DNA of 64,000 bases, from positions 62,001 through 126,000 of the forward strand of contig QPLR01000007.1 in the NCBI GenBank assembly GCA_003665935.1. The letters run 5' to 3'. The DNA comes from Halobellus sp. Atlit-31R (GTDB taxonomy: Archaea > Halobacteriota > Halobacteria > Halobacteriales > Haloferacaceae). Each line of letters starts with the position of its first letter. Positions within the stretch are counted from its first letter, which is position 1. Below, in pieces: positions 33,210 to 41,188 of the stretch. The notes beneath the pieces were generated by a model. That model ran no database searches and was not told the DNA's origin. It worked only from the letters and a program-made list of their open reading frames with translations. A program made the translations under genes and the position numbers.

Positions 33210-34089
33210 CGGCGAACCCTCCCAGATACGCCTCGACGACGCGCTCGTCCTCTTGCACGATCGACGGCGGGCCGCTCGCGAGCGTCTGGCCGTTGTGCAG
33301 CACGACGACGCGGTCACAGTGGTTCATAACGAGGTCCATATCGTGTTCGATGAGCAGAATCGTCCGTCCGCGGTCGTTGAGCTCGTGGAGCCGATCGAGC
33401 AGGTCGTCGGCGAGCGCCGGGTTGACGCCGGCCATCGGCTCGTCGAGCAGGATGAGCTCCGGGTCGAGCATCAGCACGCGACCCAGCTCCAGCAGCTTCC
33501 GCTGGCCGCCCGAGAGCCCGCTGGCGTACTCGTCGGCGAGATGGTCGAGTGACAGAAACTCCAAGGTCTCGTCGACCCGCTCTCTGAGCGCCGCCTCGTC
33601 GGCCTCGATCGCGCCGGGCCGCACGAGCGCCGAGAGCGGCTGCTCGCCCTGCTGTCCGCGCGCCGCGAACGCGAGGTTCTCGCGCACGCTCATCCCGCGG
33701 AAGATCTTCGGCGTCTGGAACGTCCGACCGAGTCCGCGCCGTGCGATGCGGTTCGGGGGCTGCCCGTGAATCTCCGTGCCGGACAGCCGGATCGTCCCCG
33801 AGTCGGGGGCGAGCATCCCCGTGATGCAGTTGAACAGCGTGGACTTTCCGGCCCCGTTCGGTCCGATGAGACCGGTGATCGACTCCGCCTCGACCGCGAA
33901 GGAGGCGTGATCGATGGCCGTCAGTCCGCCGAACCGCTTGACGACGTCGTCGACGTCGAGCAGCGGCGTGTCGGTGTCGGTCGACGCGCGAGCGCCGGCT
34001 GCAGTCCGTTCGTCGCCCGCGCCGTCGTCGGCGCCGGGCGCGGTCCGGTCGTCGCTCGCGTCGGTCGGTCCGCTGGCGTCTCCGCTCAT
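33202..34089 (-). CDS. livG: ABC transporter ATP-binding protein, LivG type
   Basis: 295 residues from the ATG at 34089, preceded by a long acidic linker (about 40 residues rich in Asp, Thr and Ala), which is unusual for LivG. The ATPase has Walker A GLIGPNGAGKSTLFNCITG, the signature LSGGQRKLLELGR and Walker B ELILLDEPMAGVNPAL, and the Q-loop RRGLGRTFQTPKIF that marks LivG. It shares one base with the stop codon of livM. It forms the ATPase pair with LivF. Confidence 0.9.
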   Translation of the reverse strand: MSGDASGPTDASDDRTAPGADDGAGDERTAAGARASTDTDTPLLDVDDVVKRFGGLTAIDHASFAVEAESITGLIGPNGAGKSTLFNCITGMLAPDSGTIRLSGTEIHGQPPNRIARRGLGRTFQTPKIFRGMSVRENLAFAARGQQGEQPLSALVRPGAIEADEAALRERVDETLEFLSLDHLADEYASGLSGGQRKLLELGRVLMLDPELILLDEPMAGVNPALADDLLDRLHELNDRGRTILLIEHDMDLVMNHCDRVVVLHNGQTLASGPPSIVQEDERVVEAYLGGFADE

Positions 34090-35156
34090 CACTCTTCCTC
34101 CCCGATCGCTTCGACTTCGTTCGGATCGCCGAGGACGCCCTCGGGTCGGTACCGGATCACGAACACGATCAGCAGGCCGATGACGACGAACCGCAGGCTG
34201 GGGACGAACGAGGCGTGATCCGGGAGCGGTTCGACGGCGACGCGGAGGGCGTCGGCGGCGACTCCGGGCAACGCCGCGAGCAGGCCGTCGTAGATGTTGG
34301 TGAGGAACCGCGTCGACTCCCGGAAGCCGACGAGCAGGAACGCCCCGAAGACCGCGCCGCTGTTCGAGGCGACGCCGCCAAGCAGCAGCGCCGCCCAGAC
34401 GGTGAACGTCACCGAGGGGACGAACTGCTGGACGACGACGCTTCCGACGTAGTGGGCGTAGAGCCCGCCCGCCAACCCGGCGACCGCGCCGCCGATCGCG
34501 AACGAGGTGAGCTTCACGCGCACAGTGTCCTTTCCGAGCATCTGGGCGGCGTCCTCGCTCTCGCGGACGCCCTTGAGCAGCCGGCCGAACGGCGAGCCCG
34601 TCAACCGGGCCAGCACGGCCGCGACGATCACAAGCATCGCGACGACGAAGAGGAAGTACGTCAGCGCCCACGCGTCGGCGCTCATCGCCGCGCGGCCGGG
34701 TTTTGGCACGCTGTTGAGGCCGAACGAGCCGTTCGTCAGCCACGCCTCGTTCTCGAGGACGCTCCCGAAGATGCCCGCGAGCGCGAACGTCGCGACCGCG
34801 AGATAGTGGCTGCCCAAACGAACGCTCGTCGCGCCGATGAGCGTCGAGAGCAGGCCGCCGACGATCGCGGCGGCGACGAGACTGACCGGCAGCCCGAGCG
34901 GCATCGGGAGATTCAACCCGAAGACGTACTCGGCCCCGGCGACCTGCGCCGGCGGCGGCACCGTCAGCAGCGCCGCCGTGTACGCGCCCGCCGCGAAGAA
35001 CGCGACGTGCCCGAAGTTGATCAGCCCGGTGTAGCCGTAGTGGATGTTGAGCCCCAGTGTGAGAAGCGAGTAGATCGTTGCGATGGTGAGCACGGTGAGG
35101 AGGAACGACCCCCAACCGGGCAGCGAGACGAGCGCCACCGGCGCGACCGCGCTCAT
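34089..35156 (-). CDS. livM: ABC transporter permease, LivM type
   Basis: 355 residues with about 9-10 hydrophobic helices. The segment NIHYGYTGLINFGHVAFFAAGAYTAAL near the N-terminus is the LivM motif. It also contains the EAA-like loop PFGRLLKGVRESEDAAQMLGKDTVRVK, which contacts the ATPase. It forms the membrane channel with LivH. It overlaps livH by one base, and the cytoplasmic C-terminus ends in an acidic tail. Confidence 0.9.
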   Translation of the reverse strand: MSAVAPVALVSLPGWGSFLLTVLTIATIYSLLTLGLNIHYGYTGLINFGHVAFFAAGAYTAALLTVPPPAQVAGAEYVFGLNLPMPLGLPVSLVAAAIVGGLLSTLIGATSVRLGSHYLAVATFALAGIFGSVLENEAWLTNGSFGLNSVPKPGRAAMSADAWALTYFLFVVAMLVIVAAVLARLTGSPFGRLLKGVRESEDAAQMLGKDTVRVKLTSFAIGGAVAGLAGGLYAHYVGSVVVQQFVPSVTFTVWAALLLGGVASNSGAVFGAFLLVGFRESTRFLTNIYDGLLAALPGVAADALRVAVEPLPDHASFVPSLRFVVIGLLIVFVIRYRPEGVLGDPNEVEAIGEEE

Positions 35157-36040
35157 CAGATCTCACCTCCAGCGATGCCGTCGGGCTTGAACAGCAGGAC
35201 GCCGACGAGGATGGCGAACGCGTACGCCATCGTGTACTCCGCGGAGAGATACGTCGTGCCGAGGCTCATCGCGACGCCGACGATGATCGCGCCGAGCATC
35301 GCCCCGTACGGCCGGCCGATCCCGCCGAGCAGCGTCGCCGCGAAGATGACGATGAGGTACTCGAAGCCGACGGTCGGCCGGAACGGCGCGAACAACACGG
35401 CGTAGAGAACGCCCGCCAGCGCGCCCGCGCCGGCGGAGATGAACCAGGTCCGCCGGACGACGCCGTCGGTGTCGATGCCGGCGATCTCGGCGAGATTACG
35501 GTTCCCGCTCGTCGCACGCATCGTCTTCCCGAGCGTCGTGTACGTCAGGAGAACGTGGATGAGGAGCATCGTCGCGACCGCGACGCCGAAGACCGCCGCC
35601 CGAAGCGGGGTCGTCCCGACGCCGGAGAACTCGACGGGGCGCATCAGCGGCACCGGGAGCTGCTTCGCGGACACGCCGACGGTGGCCGTCAGCGTGTACC
35701 GGAGCACGAACGCGACGCCGATCGAGGTGATGAGCAGCGGGAGCGGCCCCCGGTCCGACAGGGGCTCGAAGAAGACCCGCGAGACGCCGACGCCGAAAGC
35801 GCCGACGACCACGACCGCGAGGACCGTCGCGACGGGCAGCGGCAGCGAGAGCCCGAGTCCGGCCCCGGACAGGAACAGCGCCAGATACGCGCCGTAGGTG
35901 AGAAACTCCCCGTACGCGAAGTTGATGAAGCGAGTCACGCCGTACGAGAGCGTCAGTCCGACCGCACCGACGGAGATGACACTGCCCTCGATGAGGCCGT
36001 AAATAAGCGTCTGCACGAACTGCGTAACGGATGCGACCAT
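35156..36040 (-). CDS. livH: ABC transporter permease, LivH type
   Basis: 294 residues with about eight hydrophobic helices. It contains the LivH hallmark TLSYGVTRFINFAYGEFLTYGAY and the loop LGKTMRATSGNRNLAEIAGIDTDGV, the ATPase contact region of this family. Together with LivM it forms the permease of an importer for branched-chain amino acids or related amides. The start is 16 bases after the substrate-binding gene's stop. Confidence 0.9.
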   Translation of the reverse strand: MVASVTQFVQTLIYGLIEGSVISVGAVGLTLSYGVTRFINFAYGEFLTYGAYLALFLSGAGLGLSLPLPVATVLAVVVVGAFGVGVSRVFFEPLSDRGPLPLLITSIGVAFVLRYTLTATVGVSAKQLPVPLMRPVEFSGVGTTPLRAAVFGVAVATMLLIHVLLTYTTLGKTMRATSGNRNLAEIAGIDTDGVVRRTWFISAGAGALAGVLYAVLFAPFRPTVGFEYLIVIFAATLLGGIGRPYGAMLGAIIVGVAMSLGTTYLSAEYTMAYAFAILVGVLLFKPDGIAGGEI

Positions 36041-36055
36041 AGCGTGCGAGAGACG

Positions 36056-37393
36056 CTACAGTTCGCTCGGCGGAATGGTTGCTGCTTCCGTCCAGCTCCC
36101 GTCTGCGACCTGCATGATCGCGAACGGCGAGCCGACGTCACCGTACTCGTTGAAGTCGATGGGACCGACCAGCCCCCGGTAGTCGAGATCGCCGCCGTCG
36201 TCGAGCGCCGCTGCGCCGTCCGTGTAGTTCGTCACGACCGTCTCCGGCGGGTTCGCGACGCTTCGGACGTTGCCCGCGACGTTCGACGACGTGAGGTCGT
36301 CGCCGGCGACCGCCGTCGCCTTCATCGCGAGACCGAGCGTGTTCATCGCGTCGTAGGCGTTCCGCGCGAACAGTTTCGGTTTCGAGCCGCTGAACTCCGT
36401 CACGCGCTGCTGGAACGCCTCGATCCGTCCCTCCTCCTTGGCGGCCTCGTAGGTCGCCGACTGGAGGCCGAGGATGCCTCCGGTGACCTGCTGGGGCGCC
36501 TCGTCGAGGAAGACGTCTGTCGTCTGGTCCTGCGTGACGTACCAGTTGCCCTCGTAGCCCGCCTGATACGCGGCACGCATAATTTTGATGCTGTCGTCCT
36601 TCGAGCCGACGAGGACGGTGACCTCCGGCTCGGAGTTCATCACCGTCTGCACCTCGCTCTCGTAGGACGCCTTGCCGGTCTTGAAGTCGACGGCCTCGGT
36701 GACGGTGCCACCGAACTCCTCGAAGGAGTCCTGAATCGGGCTCTTGAACGACTGGAAGACCTCCTTGTTCCCGACCATCAGCGCCATCTCCGAGTAGTCG
36801 GCGACGGTGTTGTACTGCTCGTTTCGGAGCGCCTTCGCGATGGCGCGCCCGCCGAGCGCGTCCGAGGGCACCGTCCGGAAGACGTACTCGCCGCCGCGGT
36901 CGTCGAGCGACGTCGTCCCCGCCGTCGGCGTCACGATCGGCATCTCGTTCTCCTGGAACAGATCGAACACCGCAGACATCGTGATCGACGTCGGGCCGAC
37001 GATGCCGGCCACGTTCTCGACGTTGATCAGTTTCTTCGCCGCCGACAGCGACGCAGAGGGCGACCCCTCCGTGTCGCCCTGCACGAGCCGCACGTCGCGG
37101 CCGCCGATGCCACCCTGCTCGTTGATCTCCTGGGCGATCATCCGCGCGACCGGGAGGACGTTCTCGCCGACCCACGCGTACTCACCCGAGAACGGCAACA
37201 GCACGCCGACCGGAATCGCGTCGGCGCTGCCGCCGTCCCCGCTCCCGCCGGTCGTCGTCTCGCCGTCGCTCGTGGCGGTGTCTCCGCTTTCGGCTCCGCT
37301 TTCGCTTCCCGAACTCGACCCCCCAGAGCAGCCGGCCAGTGCGGCGACTGCGGCCGTGCCGGCCCCGACTACGAATTCGCGTCTCTGTGTCAC
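36056..37393 (-). CDS. Liv-type ABC transporter substrate-binding lipoprotein
   Basis: 445 residues from a GTG at 37393; an in-frame GTG nine bases upstream is an alternative. The twin-arginine QRREFVVGAGTAAVAALAGC signal has Cys22 of a lipobox, followed by a Ser/Gly/Thr-rich linker. The binding domain opens IPVGVLLPFSGEYAWVGENV and includes GIVGPTSITMSAVFD, as in LivJ/LivK and urea or amide binders. It delivers substrate to LivHM on the cell surface. The real ligand is unclear. A TATATAC box (about 37424-37430) would place the transcript start near the GTG. Confidence 0.88.
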   Translation of the reverse strand: MTQRREFVVGAGTAAVAALAGCSGGSSSGSESGAESGDTATSDGETTTGGSGDGGSADAIPVGVLLPFSGEYAWVGENVLPVARMIAQEINEQGGIGGRDVRLVQGDTEGSPSASLSAAKKLINVENVAGIVGPTSITMSAVFDLFQENEMPIVTPTAGTTSLDDRGGEYVFRTVPSDALGGRAIAKALRNEQYNTVADYSEMALMVGNKEVFQSFKSPIQDSFEEFGGTVTEAVDFKTGKASYESEVQTVMNSEPEVTVLVGSKDDSIKIMRAAYQAGYEGNWYVTQDQTTDVFLDEAPQQVTGGILGLQSATYEAAKEEGRIEAFQQRVTEFSGSKPKLFARNAYDAMNTLGLAMKATAVAGDDLTSSNVAGNVRSVANPPETVVTNYTDGAAALDDGGDLDYRGLVGPIDFNEYGDVGSPFAIMQVADGSWTEAATIPPSEL

Positions 37394-37495
37394 AAAACAC
37401 ACTCGAGAAGGGTTTGTAATAAATGTATATGGGATGGTACAGCCACCCACTCTACGATACTGTGACAGCTATTCACACTGTTACCGGACTCTCAC

Positions 37496-38965
37496 TCAGG
37501 CTCCGGGCAGATCGTCGCCGAGCCCGCGTTCGAGATTGATCGCGACGTTCTTCGTCTGGAGATAGGAGTCGAGCGCCTCGAACCCCTTCTCGCGCCCGAT
37601 TCCGGACTTCTTGTAGCCGCCGAACGGCGTCTGGTTCGTGTCGCCGAACCACTTGTTGACGTAGACGTTCCCGGCTTCGAGCCGCCGGGCGTCGCGGTGG
37701 GCGCGCCGGACGTCGTTCGTGAACACGCCGGCCGTGAGCCCGTACTCGACGTCGTTGGCGATCTCGACGGGATCGTCGTCGTCGCTGAAGGGGACGACGA
37801 CCAGCACCGGTCCGAAGATCTCCTCCTGTGCGACGGTCATCCCGTTGTCGACGTCGACGAACACCGTCGGTTCGACGAAGTTGCCCGCGCGGTCGAGGAC
37901 GTCGCCGCCGACCGCGAGCGTCGCGCCCTCCTCGCGCCCCCGTTCGACGTACTCCGCCACCCGCTCGCGGTGAGCCTCGCTGTTGAGCGGTCCCATATCG
38001 GGATCCTCGCGGCCCGGCCCGAGCTCGTACGCCTCCGCGATCGCGGTGATCTGCTCGACGAACGCGTCGTAGACGTCTTCGTGGACGAGCGCCCGGTCGG
38101 CGGCCGAGCAGACCTGCCCCGCGTTCGTGAAGATCGCCGTCGCGACCCAGCCGACCGCCTCCTCGACGTCGGCGTCTGGATAGACGATCGCGGGGTTCTT
38201 GCCGCCCAGTTCGAGCGTCACGGGCGTGACGTGCTCGGCCGCCGCGCGCATCACGGCCTGCCCGGTCGGGACGCTGCCGGTGAAGGTCACGGTGTCGACG
38301 CCGGCGTGTTCGGTGAGCGCGCCGCCCGGCTCGCCGCCGCCCGCGACGACGTTCACCGCGCCCTCGGGGATCCCCGCCTCGTGACACAGCTCCGCGAGGT
38401 GGAACGCCGACAGCGGCGTCGTCGGGGCGGGCTTGACGACGACGGCGTTGCCGGCGACGAGGGCGGGTGCGACCCCGCGGGCGAAGAGATTGCCCGGGAA
38501 GTTCCACGGGAGGATCTGCGCGGAGACGCCGTAGGGCTCTCGGACGGTGAAATCGACCTGGCCGGTGCCGACCGGGATCGACTCGCCTTCGAGTTTGTCG
38601 GCCGCGCCGGCGTAGTACTCGAAGTACCGCGCCGCTCCCTCGAAGTCCGACCGCGCCTGCGACAGCGGCTTCCCCTGGTCGACCGTTTCGATCGCGGCGA
38701 GTTCGTCCCGCCGCGCTCGGATCAGTTCTGCGACCCGGTGGACGCGCTGGCCGCGCGTCACGGGATCGGTGTCGCGCCACTCGGGAAACGCCGCGCGGGC
38801 GGCCGAGACCGCGGCGTCGACGTCGGCTGCCGTCCCCGACGCGACCGTCGCGATCGGCTCGTTCGTCGCCGGATCGACCGTCTCGACGTACTCGCCCGCC
38901 ACGGGCTCGGTCCACGAGCCGCCGACGAGGTGTGGGTACCGCTCTCGAACGTCTGGGCTTCGCAT
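37496..38965 (-). CDS. NAD(P)-dependent aldehyde dehydrogenase
   Basis: 489 residues. The catalytic residues are Asn155 (PWNFPG), Glu252 (LELGGKNP) and Cys286 (NAGQVCSA), and the C-terminus has the conserved FGGYKKSGIGREKG. It oxidises an aldehyde, possibly a betaine, succinate-semialdehyde or amino aldehyde type, to an acid. It is the first gene upstream of the Liv importer on the same strand (about 100 bases away), and divergent from an SDR dehydrogenase. The trio may belong to one catabolic route. Confidence 0.9.
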   Translation of the reverse strand: MRSPDVRERYPHLVGGSWTEPVAGEYVETVDPATNEPIATVASGTAADVDAAVSAARAAFPEWRDTDPVTRGQRVHRVAELIRARRDELAAIETVDQGKPLSQARSDFEGAARYFEYYAGAADKLEGESIPVGTGQVDFTVREPYGVSAQILPWNFPGNLFARGVAPALVAGNAVVVKPAPTTPLSAFHLAELCHEAGIPEGAVNVVAGGGEPGGALTEHAGVDTVTFTGSVPTGQAVMRAAAEHVTPVTLELGGKNPAIVYPDADVEEAVGWVATAIFTNAGQVCSAADRALVHEDVYDAFVEQITAIAEAYELGPGREDPDMGPLNSEAHRERVAEYVERGREEGATLAVGGDVLDRAGNFVEPTVFVDVDNGMTVAQEEIFGPVLVVVPFSDDDDPVEIANDVEYGLTAGVFTNDVRRAHRDARRLEAGNVYVNKWFGDTNQTPFGGYKKSGIGREKGFEALDSYLQTKNVAINLERGLGDDLPGA

Positions 38966-39049
38966 ACCGCTCTGATCGTGGATCGGCCGTGTCAATGTTT
39001 GGATCGGACGCAGGGAAACGTTGATACCCCGGCGGCATCGCCACGGATT

Positions 39050-39802
39050 ATGAACGTTCAGGACCGAGCGGTCGCCGTCACCGGCGCCGGCTCGGGGATG
39101 GGAGAGCAGATTGCACACCGGTTCGCCGAACACGGCGCTGCCGTCGCCGCCGTCGACGTCGACGGGGAGGCGGCCGCGGCGACGGCCGAGGCGATCGAAG
39201 CCGAGACGGAGGCGGCGGCCGTCGCGATCACCGCCGACGTCTCCGACGCCGCTGACGTCGAGGCGTTCGTCGAGCGGACGGTGGCGGAGTTCGGCTCGAT
39301 CGACGTGCTCCACAACAACGCCGGGATCCCGCAGACGGCGACGCCCGTCGAGGACGTCAGCGAGGCCACCTGGGACCGGATCCAGAACGTGAACCTCAAG
39401 AGCGCGTTCCTCGGCGCGAAGTACGCCGTCCCGGAGATGCGCGAGCAAGGCGGCGGCGTCATCCTGAACACGGCGTCGACGGCGGGGATCCGACCTCGGA
39501 CGGGCCTGTCGGCCTACGCGGCCTCGAAAGGCGGGATGATCACGCTCACGAAGCAACTCGCCTACGAACTCGCCGACGACGGGATCCGGGTCAACGCCGT
39601 CTGTCCGGTCGCGACCGACACTGCGATGCTGCCACAGTTCGCCGGCGACGACCTCTCGGTCGAGGGGATGGCCGACACGATTCCGCTGGGGCGGCTGGCC
39701 GAGCCCGACGACATCGCCGACGCCGCGGTCTTCCTCGCCAGCGAGAGCGCCGCGATGATCACCGGCACGGCGCTGGAAGTCGACGGCGGCCGCGACATCT
39801 GA
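39050..39802 (+). CDS. SDR family oxidoreductase
   Basis: 250 residues from the ATG at 39050. The nucleotide-binding loop TGAGSGMGEQIA is at the N-terminus (Gly12, Gly14, Gly18), NNAG at 89-92, and the catalytic Ser143, Tyr156 and Lys160 (AYAASK). An aspartate after the second strand (VDVD) favours NAD over NADP. It probably reduces or oxidises an alcohol or ketone. It is divergent from the aldehyde dehydrogenase, so an alcohol-to-aldehyde-to-acid sequence is conceivable, though unproven. Confidence 0.9.
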   Translation: MNVQDRAVAVTGAGSGMGEQIAHRFAEHGAAVAAVDVDGEAAAATAEAIEAETEAAAVAITADVSDAADVEAFVERTVAEFGSIDVLHNNAGIPQTATPVEDVSEATWDRIQNVNLKSAFLGAKYAVPEMREQGGGVILNTASTAGIRPRTGLSAYAASKGGMITLTKQLAYELADDGIRVNAVCPVATDTAMLPQFAGDDLSVEGMADTIPLGRLAEPDDIADAAVFLASESAAMITGTALEVDGGRDI

Positions 39803-39896
39803 GCCGGACCGCTCGGTCCCGCAGAGAACTGAACGCACGACCACTTCTCTCCGCTGACGGGTGAGTATTAGTGCTCAGGGCCGGTACTGAACAGTG

Positions 39897-40730
39897 ATGA
39901 ACACGGACGACTCGGTTCTCACAGAGAGTGCACCGCTCGACCTTCGACTCTCGGAGGCGGAACTCGAACGGACGGCAGACCACCTCCAGTCTTTCGTACG
40001 CGACGTGGTCGACGGTGCGGGAGCCGACGGCGCGGTCCTCGGTCTCTCGGGCGGGATCGACAGCACGACCGTCGCGTATCTGGCGGTCGAGGCGCTGGGT
40101 GCCGAGAACGTCCACGGCCTCGTGATGCCGAGCGCGGTGAACCGCGAGGACAATATGAGCGACGCCGAGTGGCTCGCACAGGAACTCGAAATCGAGTACG
40201 ACGTGGTCGAGATCCAGCCGATCGCGGAGACGTTCTTCGATACGTTCCCCGAGGCCGCCGACGACCGGATGGCCGCCGGCAACGTCTACGTCCGCGTCCG
40301 CGCCGTGTTGAACTACTTCGTCGCCAACCACGAGAACCGCGTCGTCCTCGGCACGGGGAACCGCTCGGAGGCGCTCGCGGGCTACTACACCAAGTACGGC
40401 GACCAGGCGGTCGACTGCAACCCGATCGGCAACCTCTACAAACAGCAGGTCCGTCAGCTCGCGGCCTTCCTCGGTGCGCCAGAGGAGCTGGTGACGAAGA
40501 CGCCGTCGGCCGGGATGTGGTCCGGCCAGACCGACGAGGCGGAGATGGGGCTCGACTACGACACGCTGGATGCGATCCTCGCACTCCACGTCGACGGCCC
40601 GCTCTCGGCGGCGGCGACGGTGCGCGAACTCGACGTCACCGAAGAGCAGATCGAGCGCGTCGTCGACCTCTACGAGGGCAGCGCGCACAAGCGGTCGATG
40701 CCGCCGGCGCCCGAGCCGCTTCACCGCTGA
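39897..40730 (+). CDS. nadE: NAD synthetase (ammonia-type)
   Basis: 277 residues from the ATG at 39897; the GTG directly upstream is less likely. The ATP pyrophosphatase P-loop SGGIDS is at residues 51-56. LGTGNRSEALAGYYTKYGD and NPIGNLYKQQVRQLA are conserved NadE segments. It converts nicotinic acid adenine dinucleotide to NAD with ammonia; there is no N-terminal glutaminase domain. The nicotinate phosphoribosyltransferase of the same pathway lies at 9071-10240. Confidence 0.93.
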   Translation: MNTDDSVLTESAPLDLRLSEAELERTADHLQSFVRDVVDGAGADGAVLGLSGGIDSTTVAYLAVEALGAENVHGLVMPSAVNREDNMSDAEWLAQELEIEYDVVEIQPIAETFFDTFPEAADDRMAAGNVYVRVRAVLNYFVANHENRVVLGTGNRSEALAGYYTKYGDQAVDCNPIGNLYKQQVRQLAAFLGAPEELVTKTPSAGMWSGQTDEAEMGLDYDTLDAILALHVDGPLSAAATVRELDVTEEQIERVVDLYEGSAHKRSMPPAPEPLHR

Positions 40731-40822
40731 GGCAGCGCCGCGCCGCGTCGTCGCCGACCCGCGCGCCTCCGCACCGCTCTGACCGCGAGCCTTATGCCGG
40801 AACGCGGCCGACGGTTCTCACG

Positions 40823-41074
40823 ATGCGATTGGGTATCCTCGGGACGCTGCAGCTGGCGGCGACGCTGATCTTCGCCGCGCCGGTGGGAATCTTCGGCCTC
40901 TCGCGCCTCGCCGACGGCGACGCCCTCCTCGGCGGCGGCGCGGTGGCCATCGCGGTCGGGATGGTCGTCCTCCCGCAGTATCTCACCACGCCCGGCGACG
41001 TGCCGGTCGCGGTCGGCGAGCGGCTCGTCGGGGCAGTCGTGAAGACGCCCGACGAGGACGACGAGTCGTCGTGA
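40823..41074 (+). CDS. Small two-helix membrane protein (DUF7533-like)
   Basis: 83 residues from the ATG at 40823. It has two hydrophobic segments, about residues 5-25 and 35-53, then a short cytoplasmic tail with VGAVVKTPDEDDESS. YLTTPGDVPVAVGERLVGAVVKTP resembles a conserved haloarchaeal family that I associate with DUF7533, with moderate certainty. Function is unknown. The gene ends just before a 27-base tandem repeat. Confidence 0.7.
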   Translation: MRLGILGTLQLAATLIFAAPVGIFGLSRLADGDALLGGGAVAIAVGMVVLPQYLTTPGDVPVAVGERLVGAVVKTPDEDDESS

Positions 41075-41093
41075 GCCACCGTCCGTGTGGGCT

Positions 41094-41174
41094 CGCTTCG
41101 ATTCGTGTCGATCCTCTGTCCGCTTCGGTTCGTGTCGATCCTCTGTCCGCTTCGGTTCGTGTCGATCCTCTGTC
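41094..41174. repeat. Three tandem 27-base repeats
   Basis: Units lie at 41094-41120, 41121-41147 and 41148-41174. The last two are identical and the first differs by one base. Each unit ends TCGATCCTCTGTC. They lie in the spacer between two convergent genes (stops at 41074 and 41189). Because 27 is a multiple of three they keep one minus-strand frame open, a nine-residue repeat, but this lacks supporting signals. Confidence 0.9.
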
Positions 41175-41188
41175 CGCTTTCACCCGCC

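Noticed and set aside
34215-35405. Plus-strand frame opposite livM and livH
   Set aside because: It is the complement of two membrane-protein genes with clear helices. The product is Glu/Arg-rich without motifs.
40983-41183. Minus-strand frame with a nine-residue repeat across the 27-base array
   Set aside because: The repeat coding arises because 27 is a multiple of three. There is no start signal or family, and the frame overlaps the end of a real gene.
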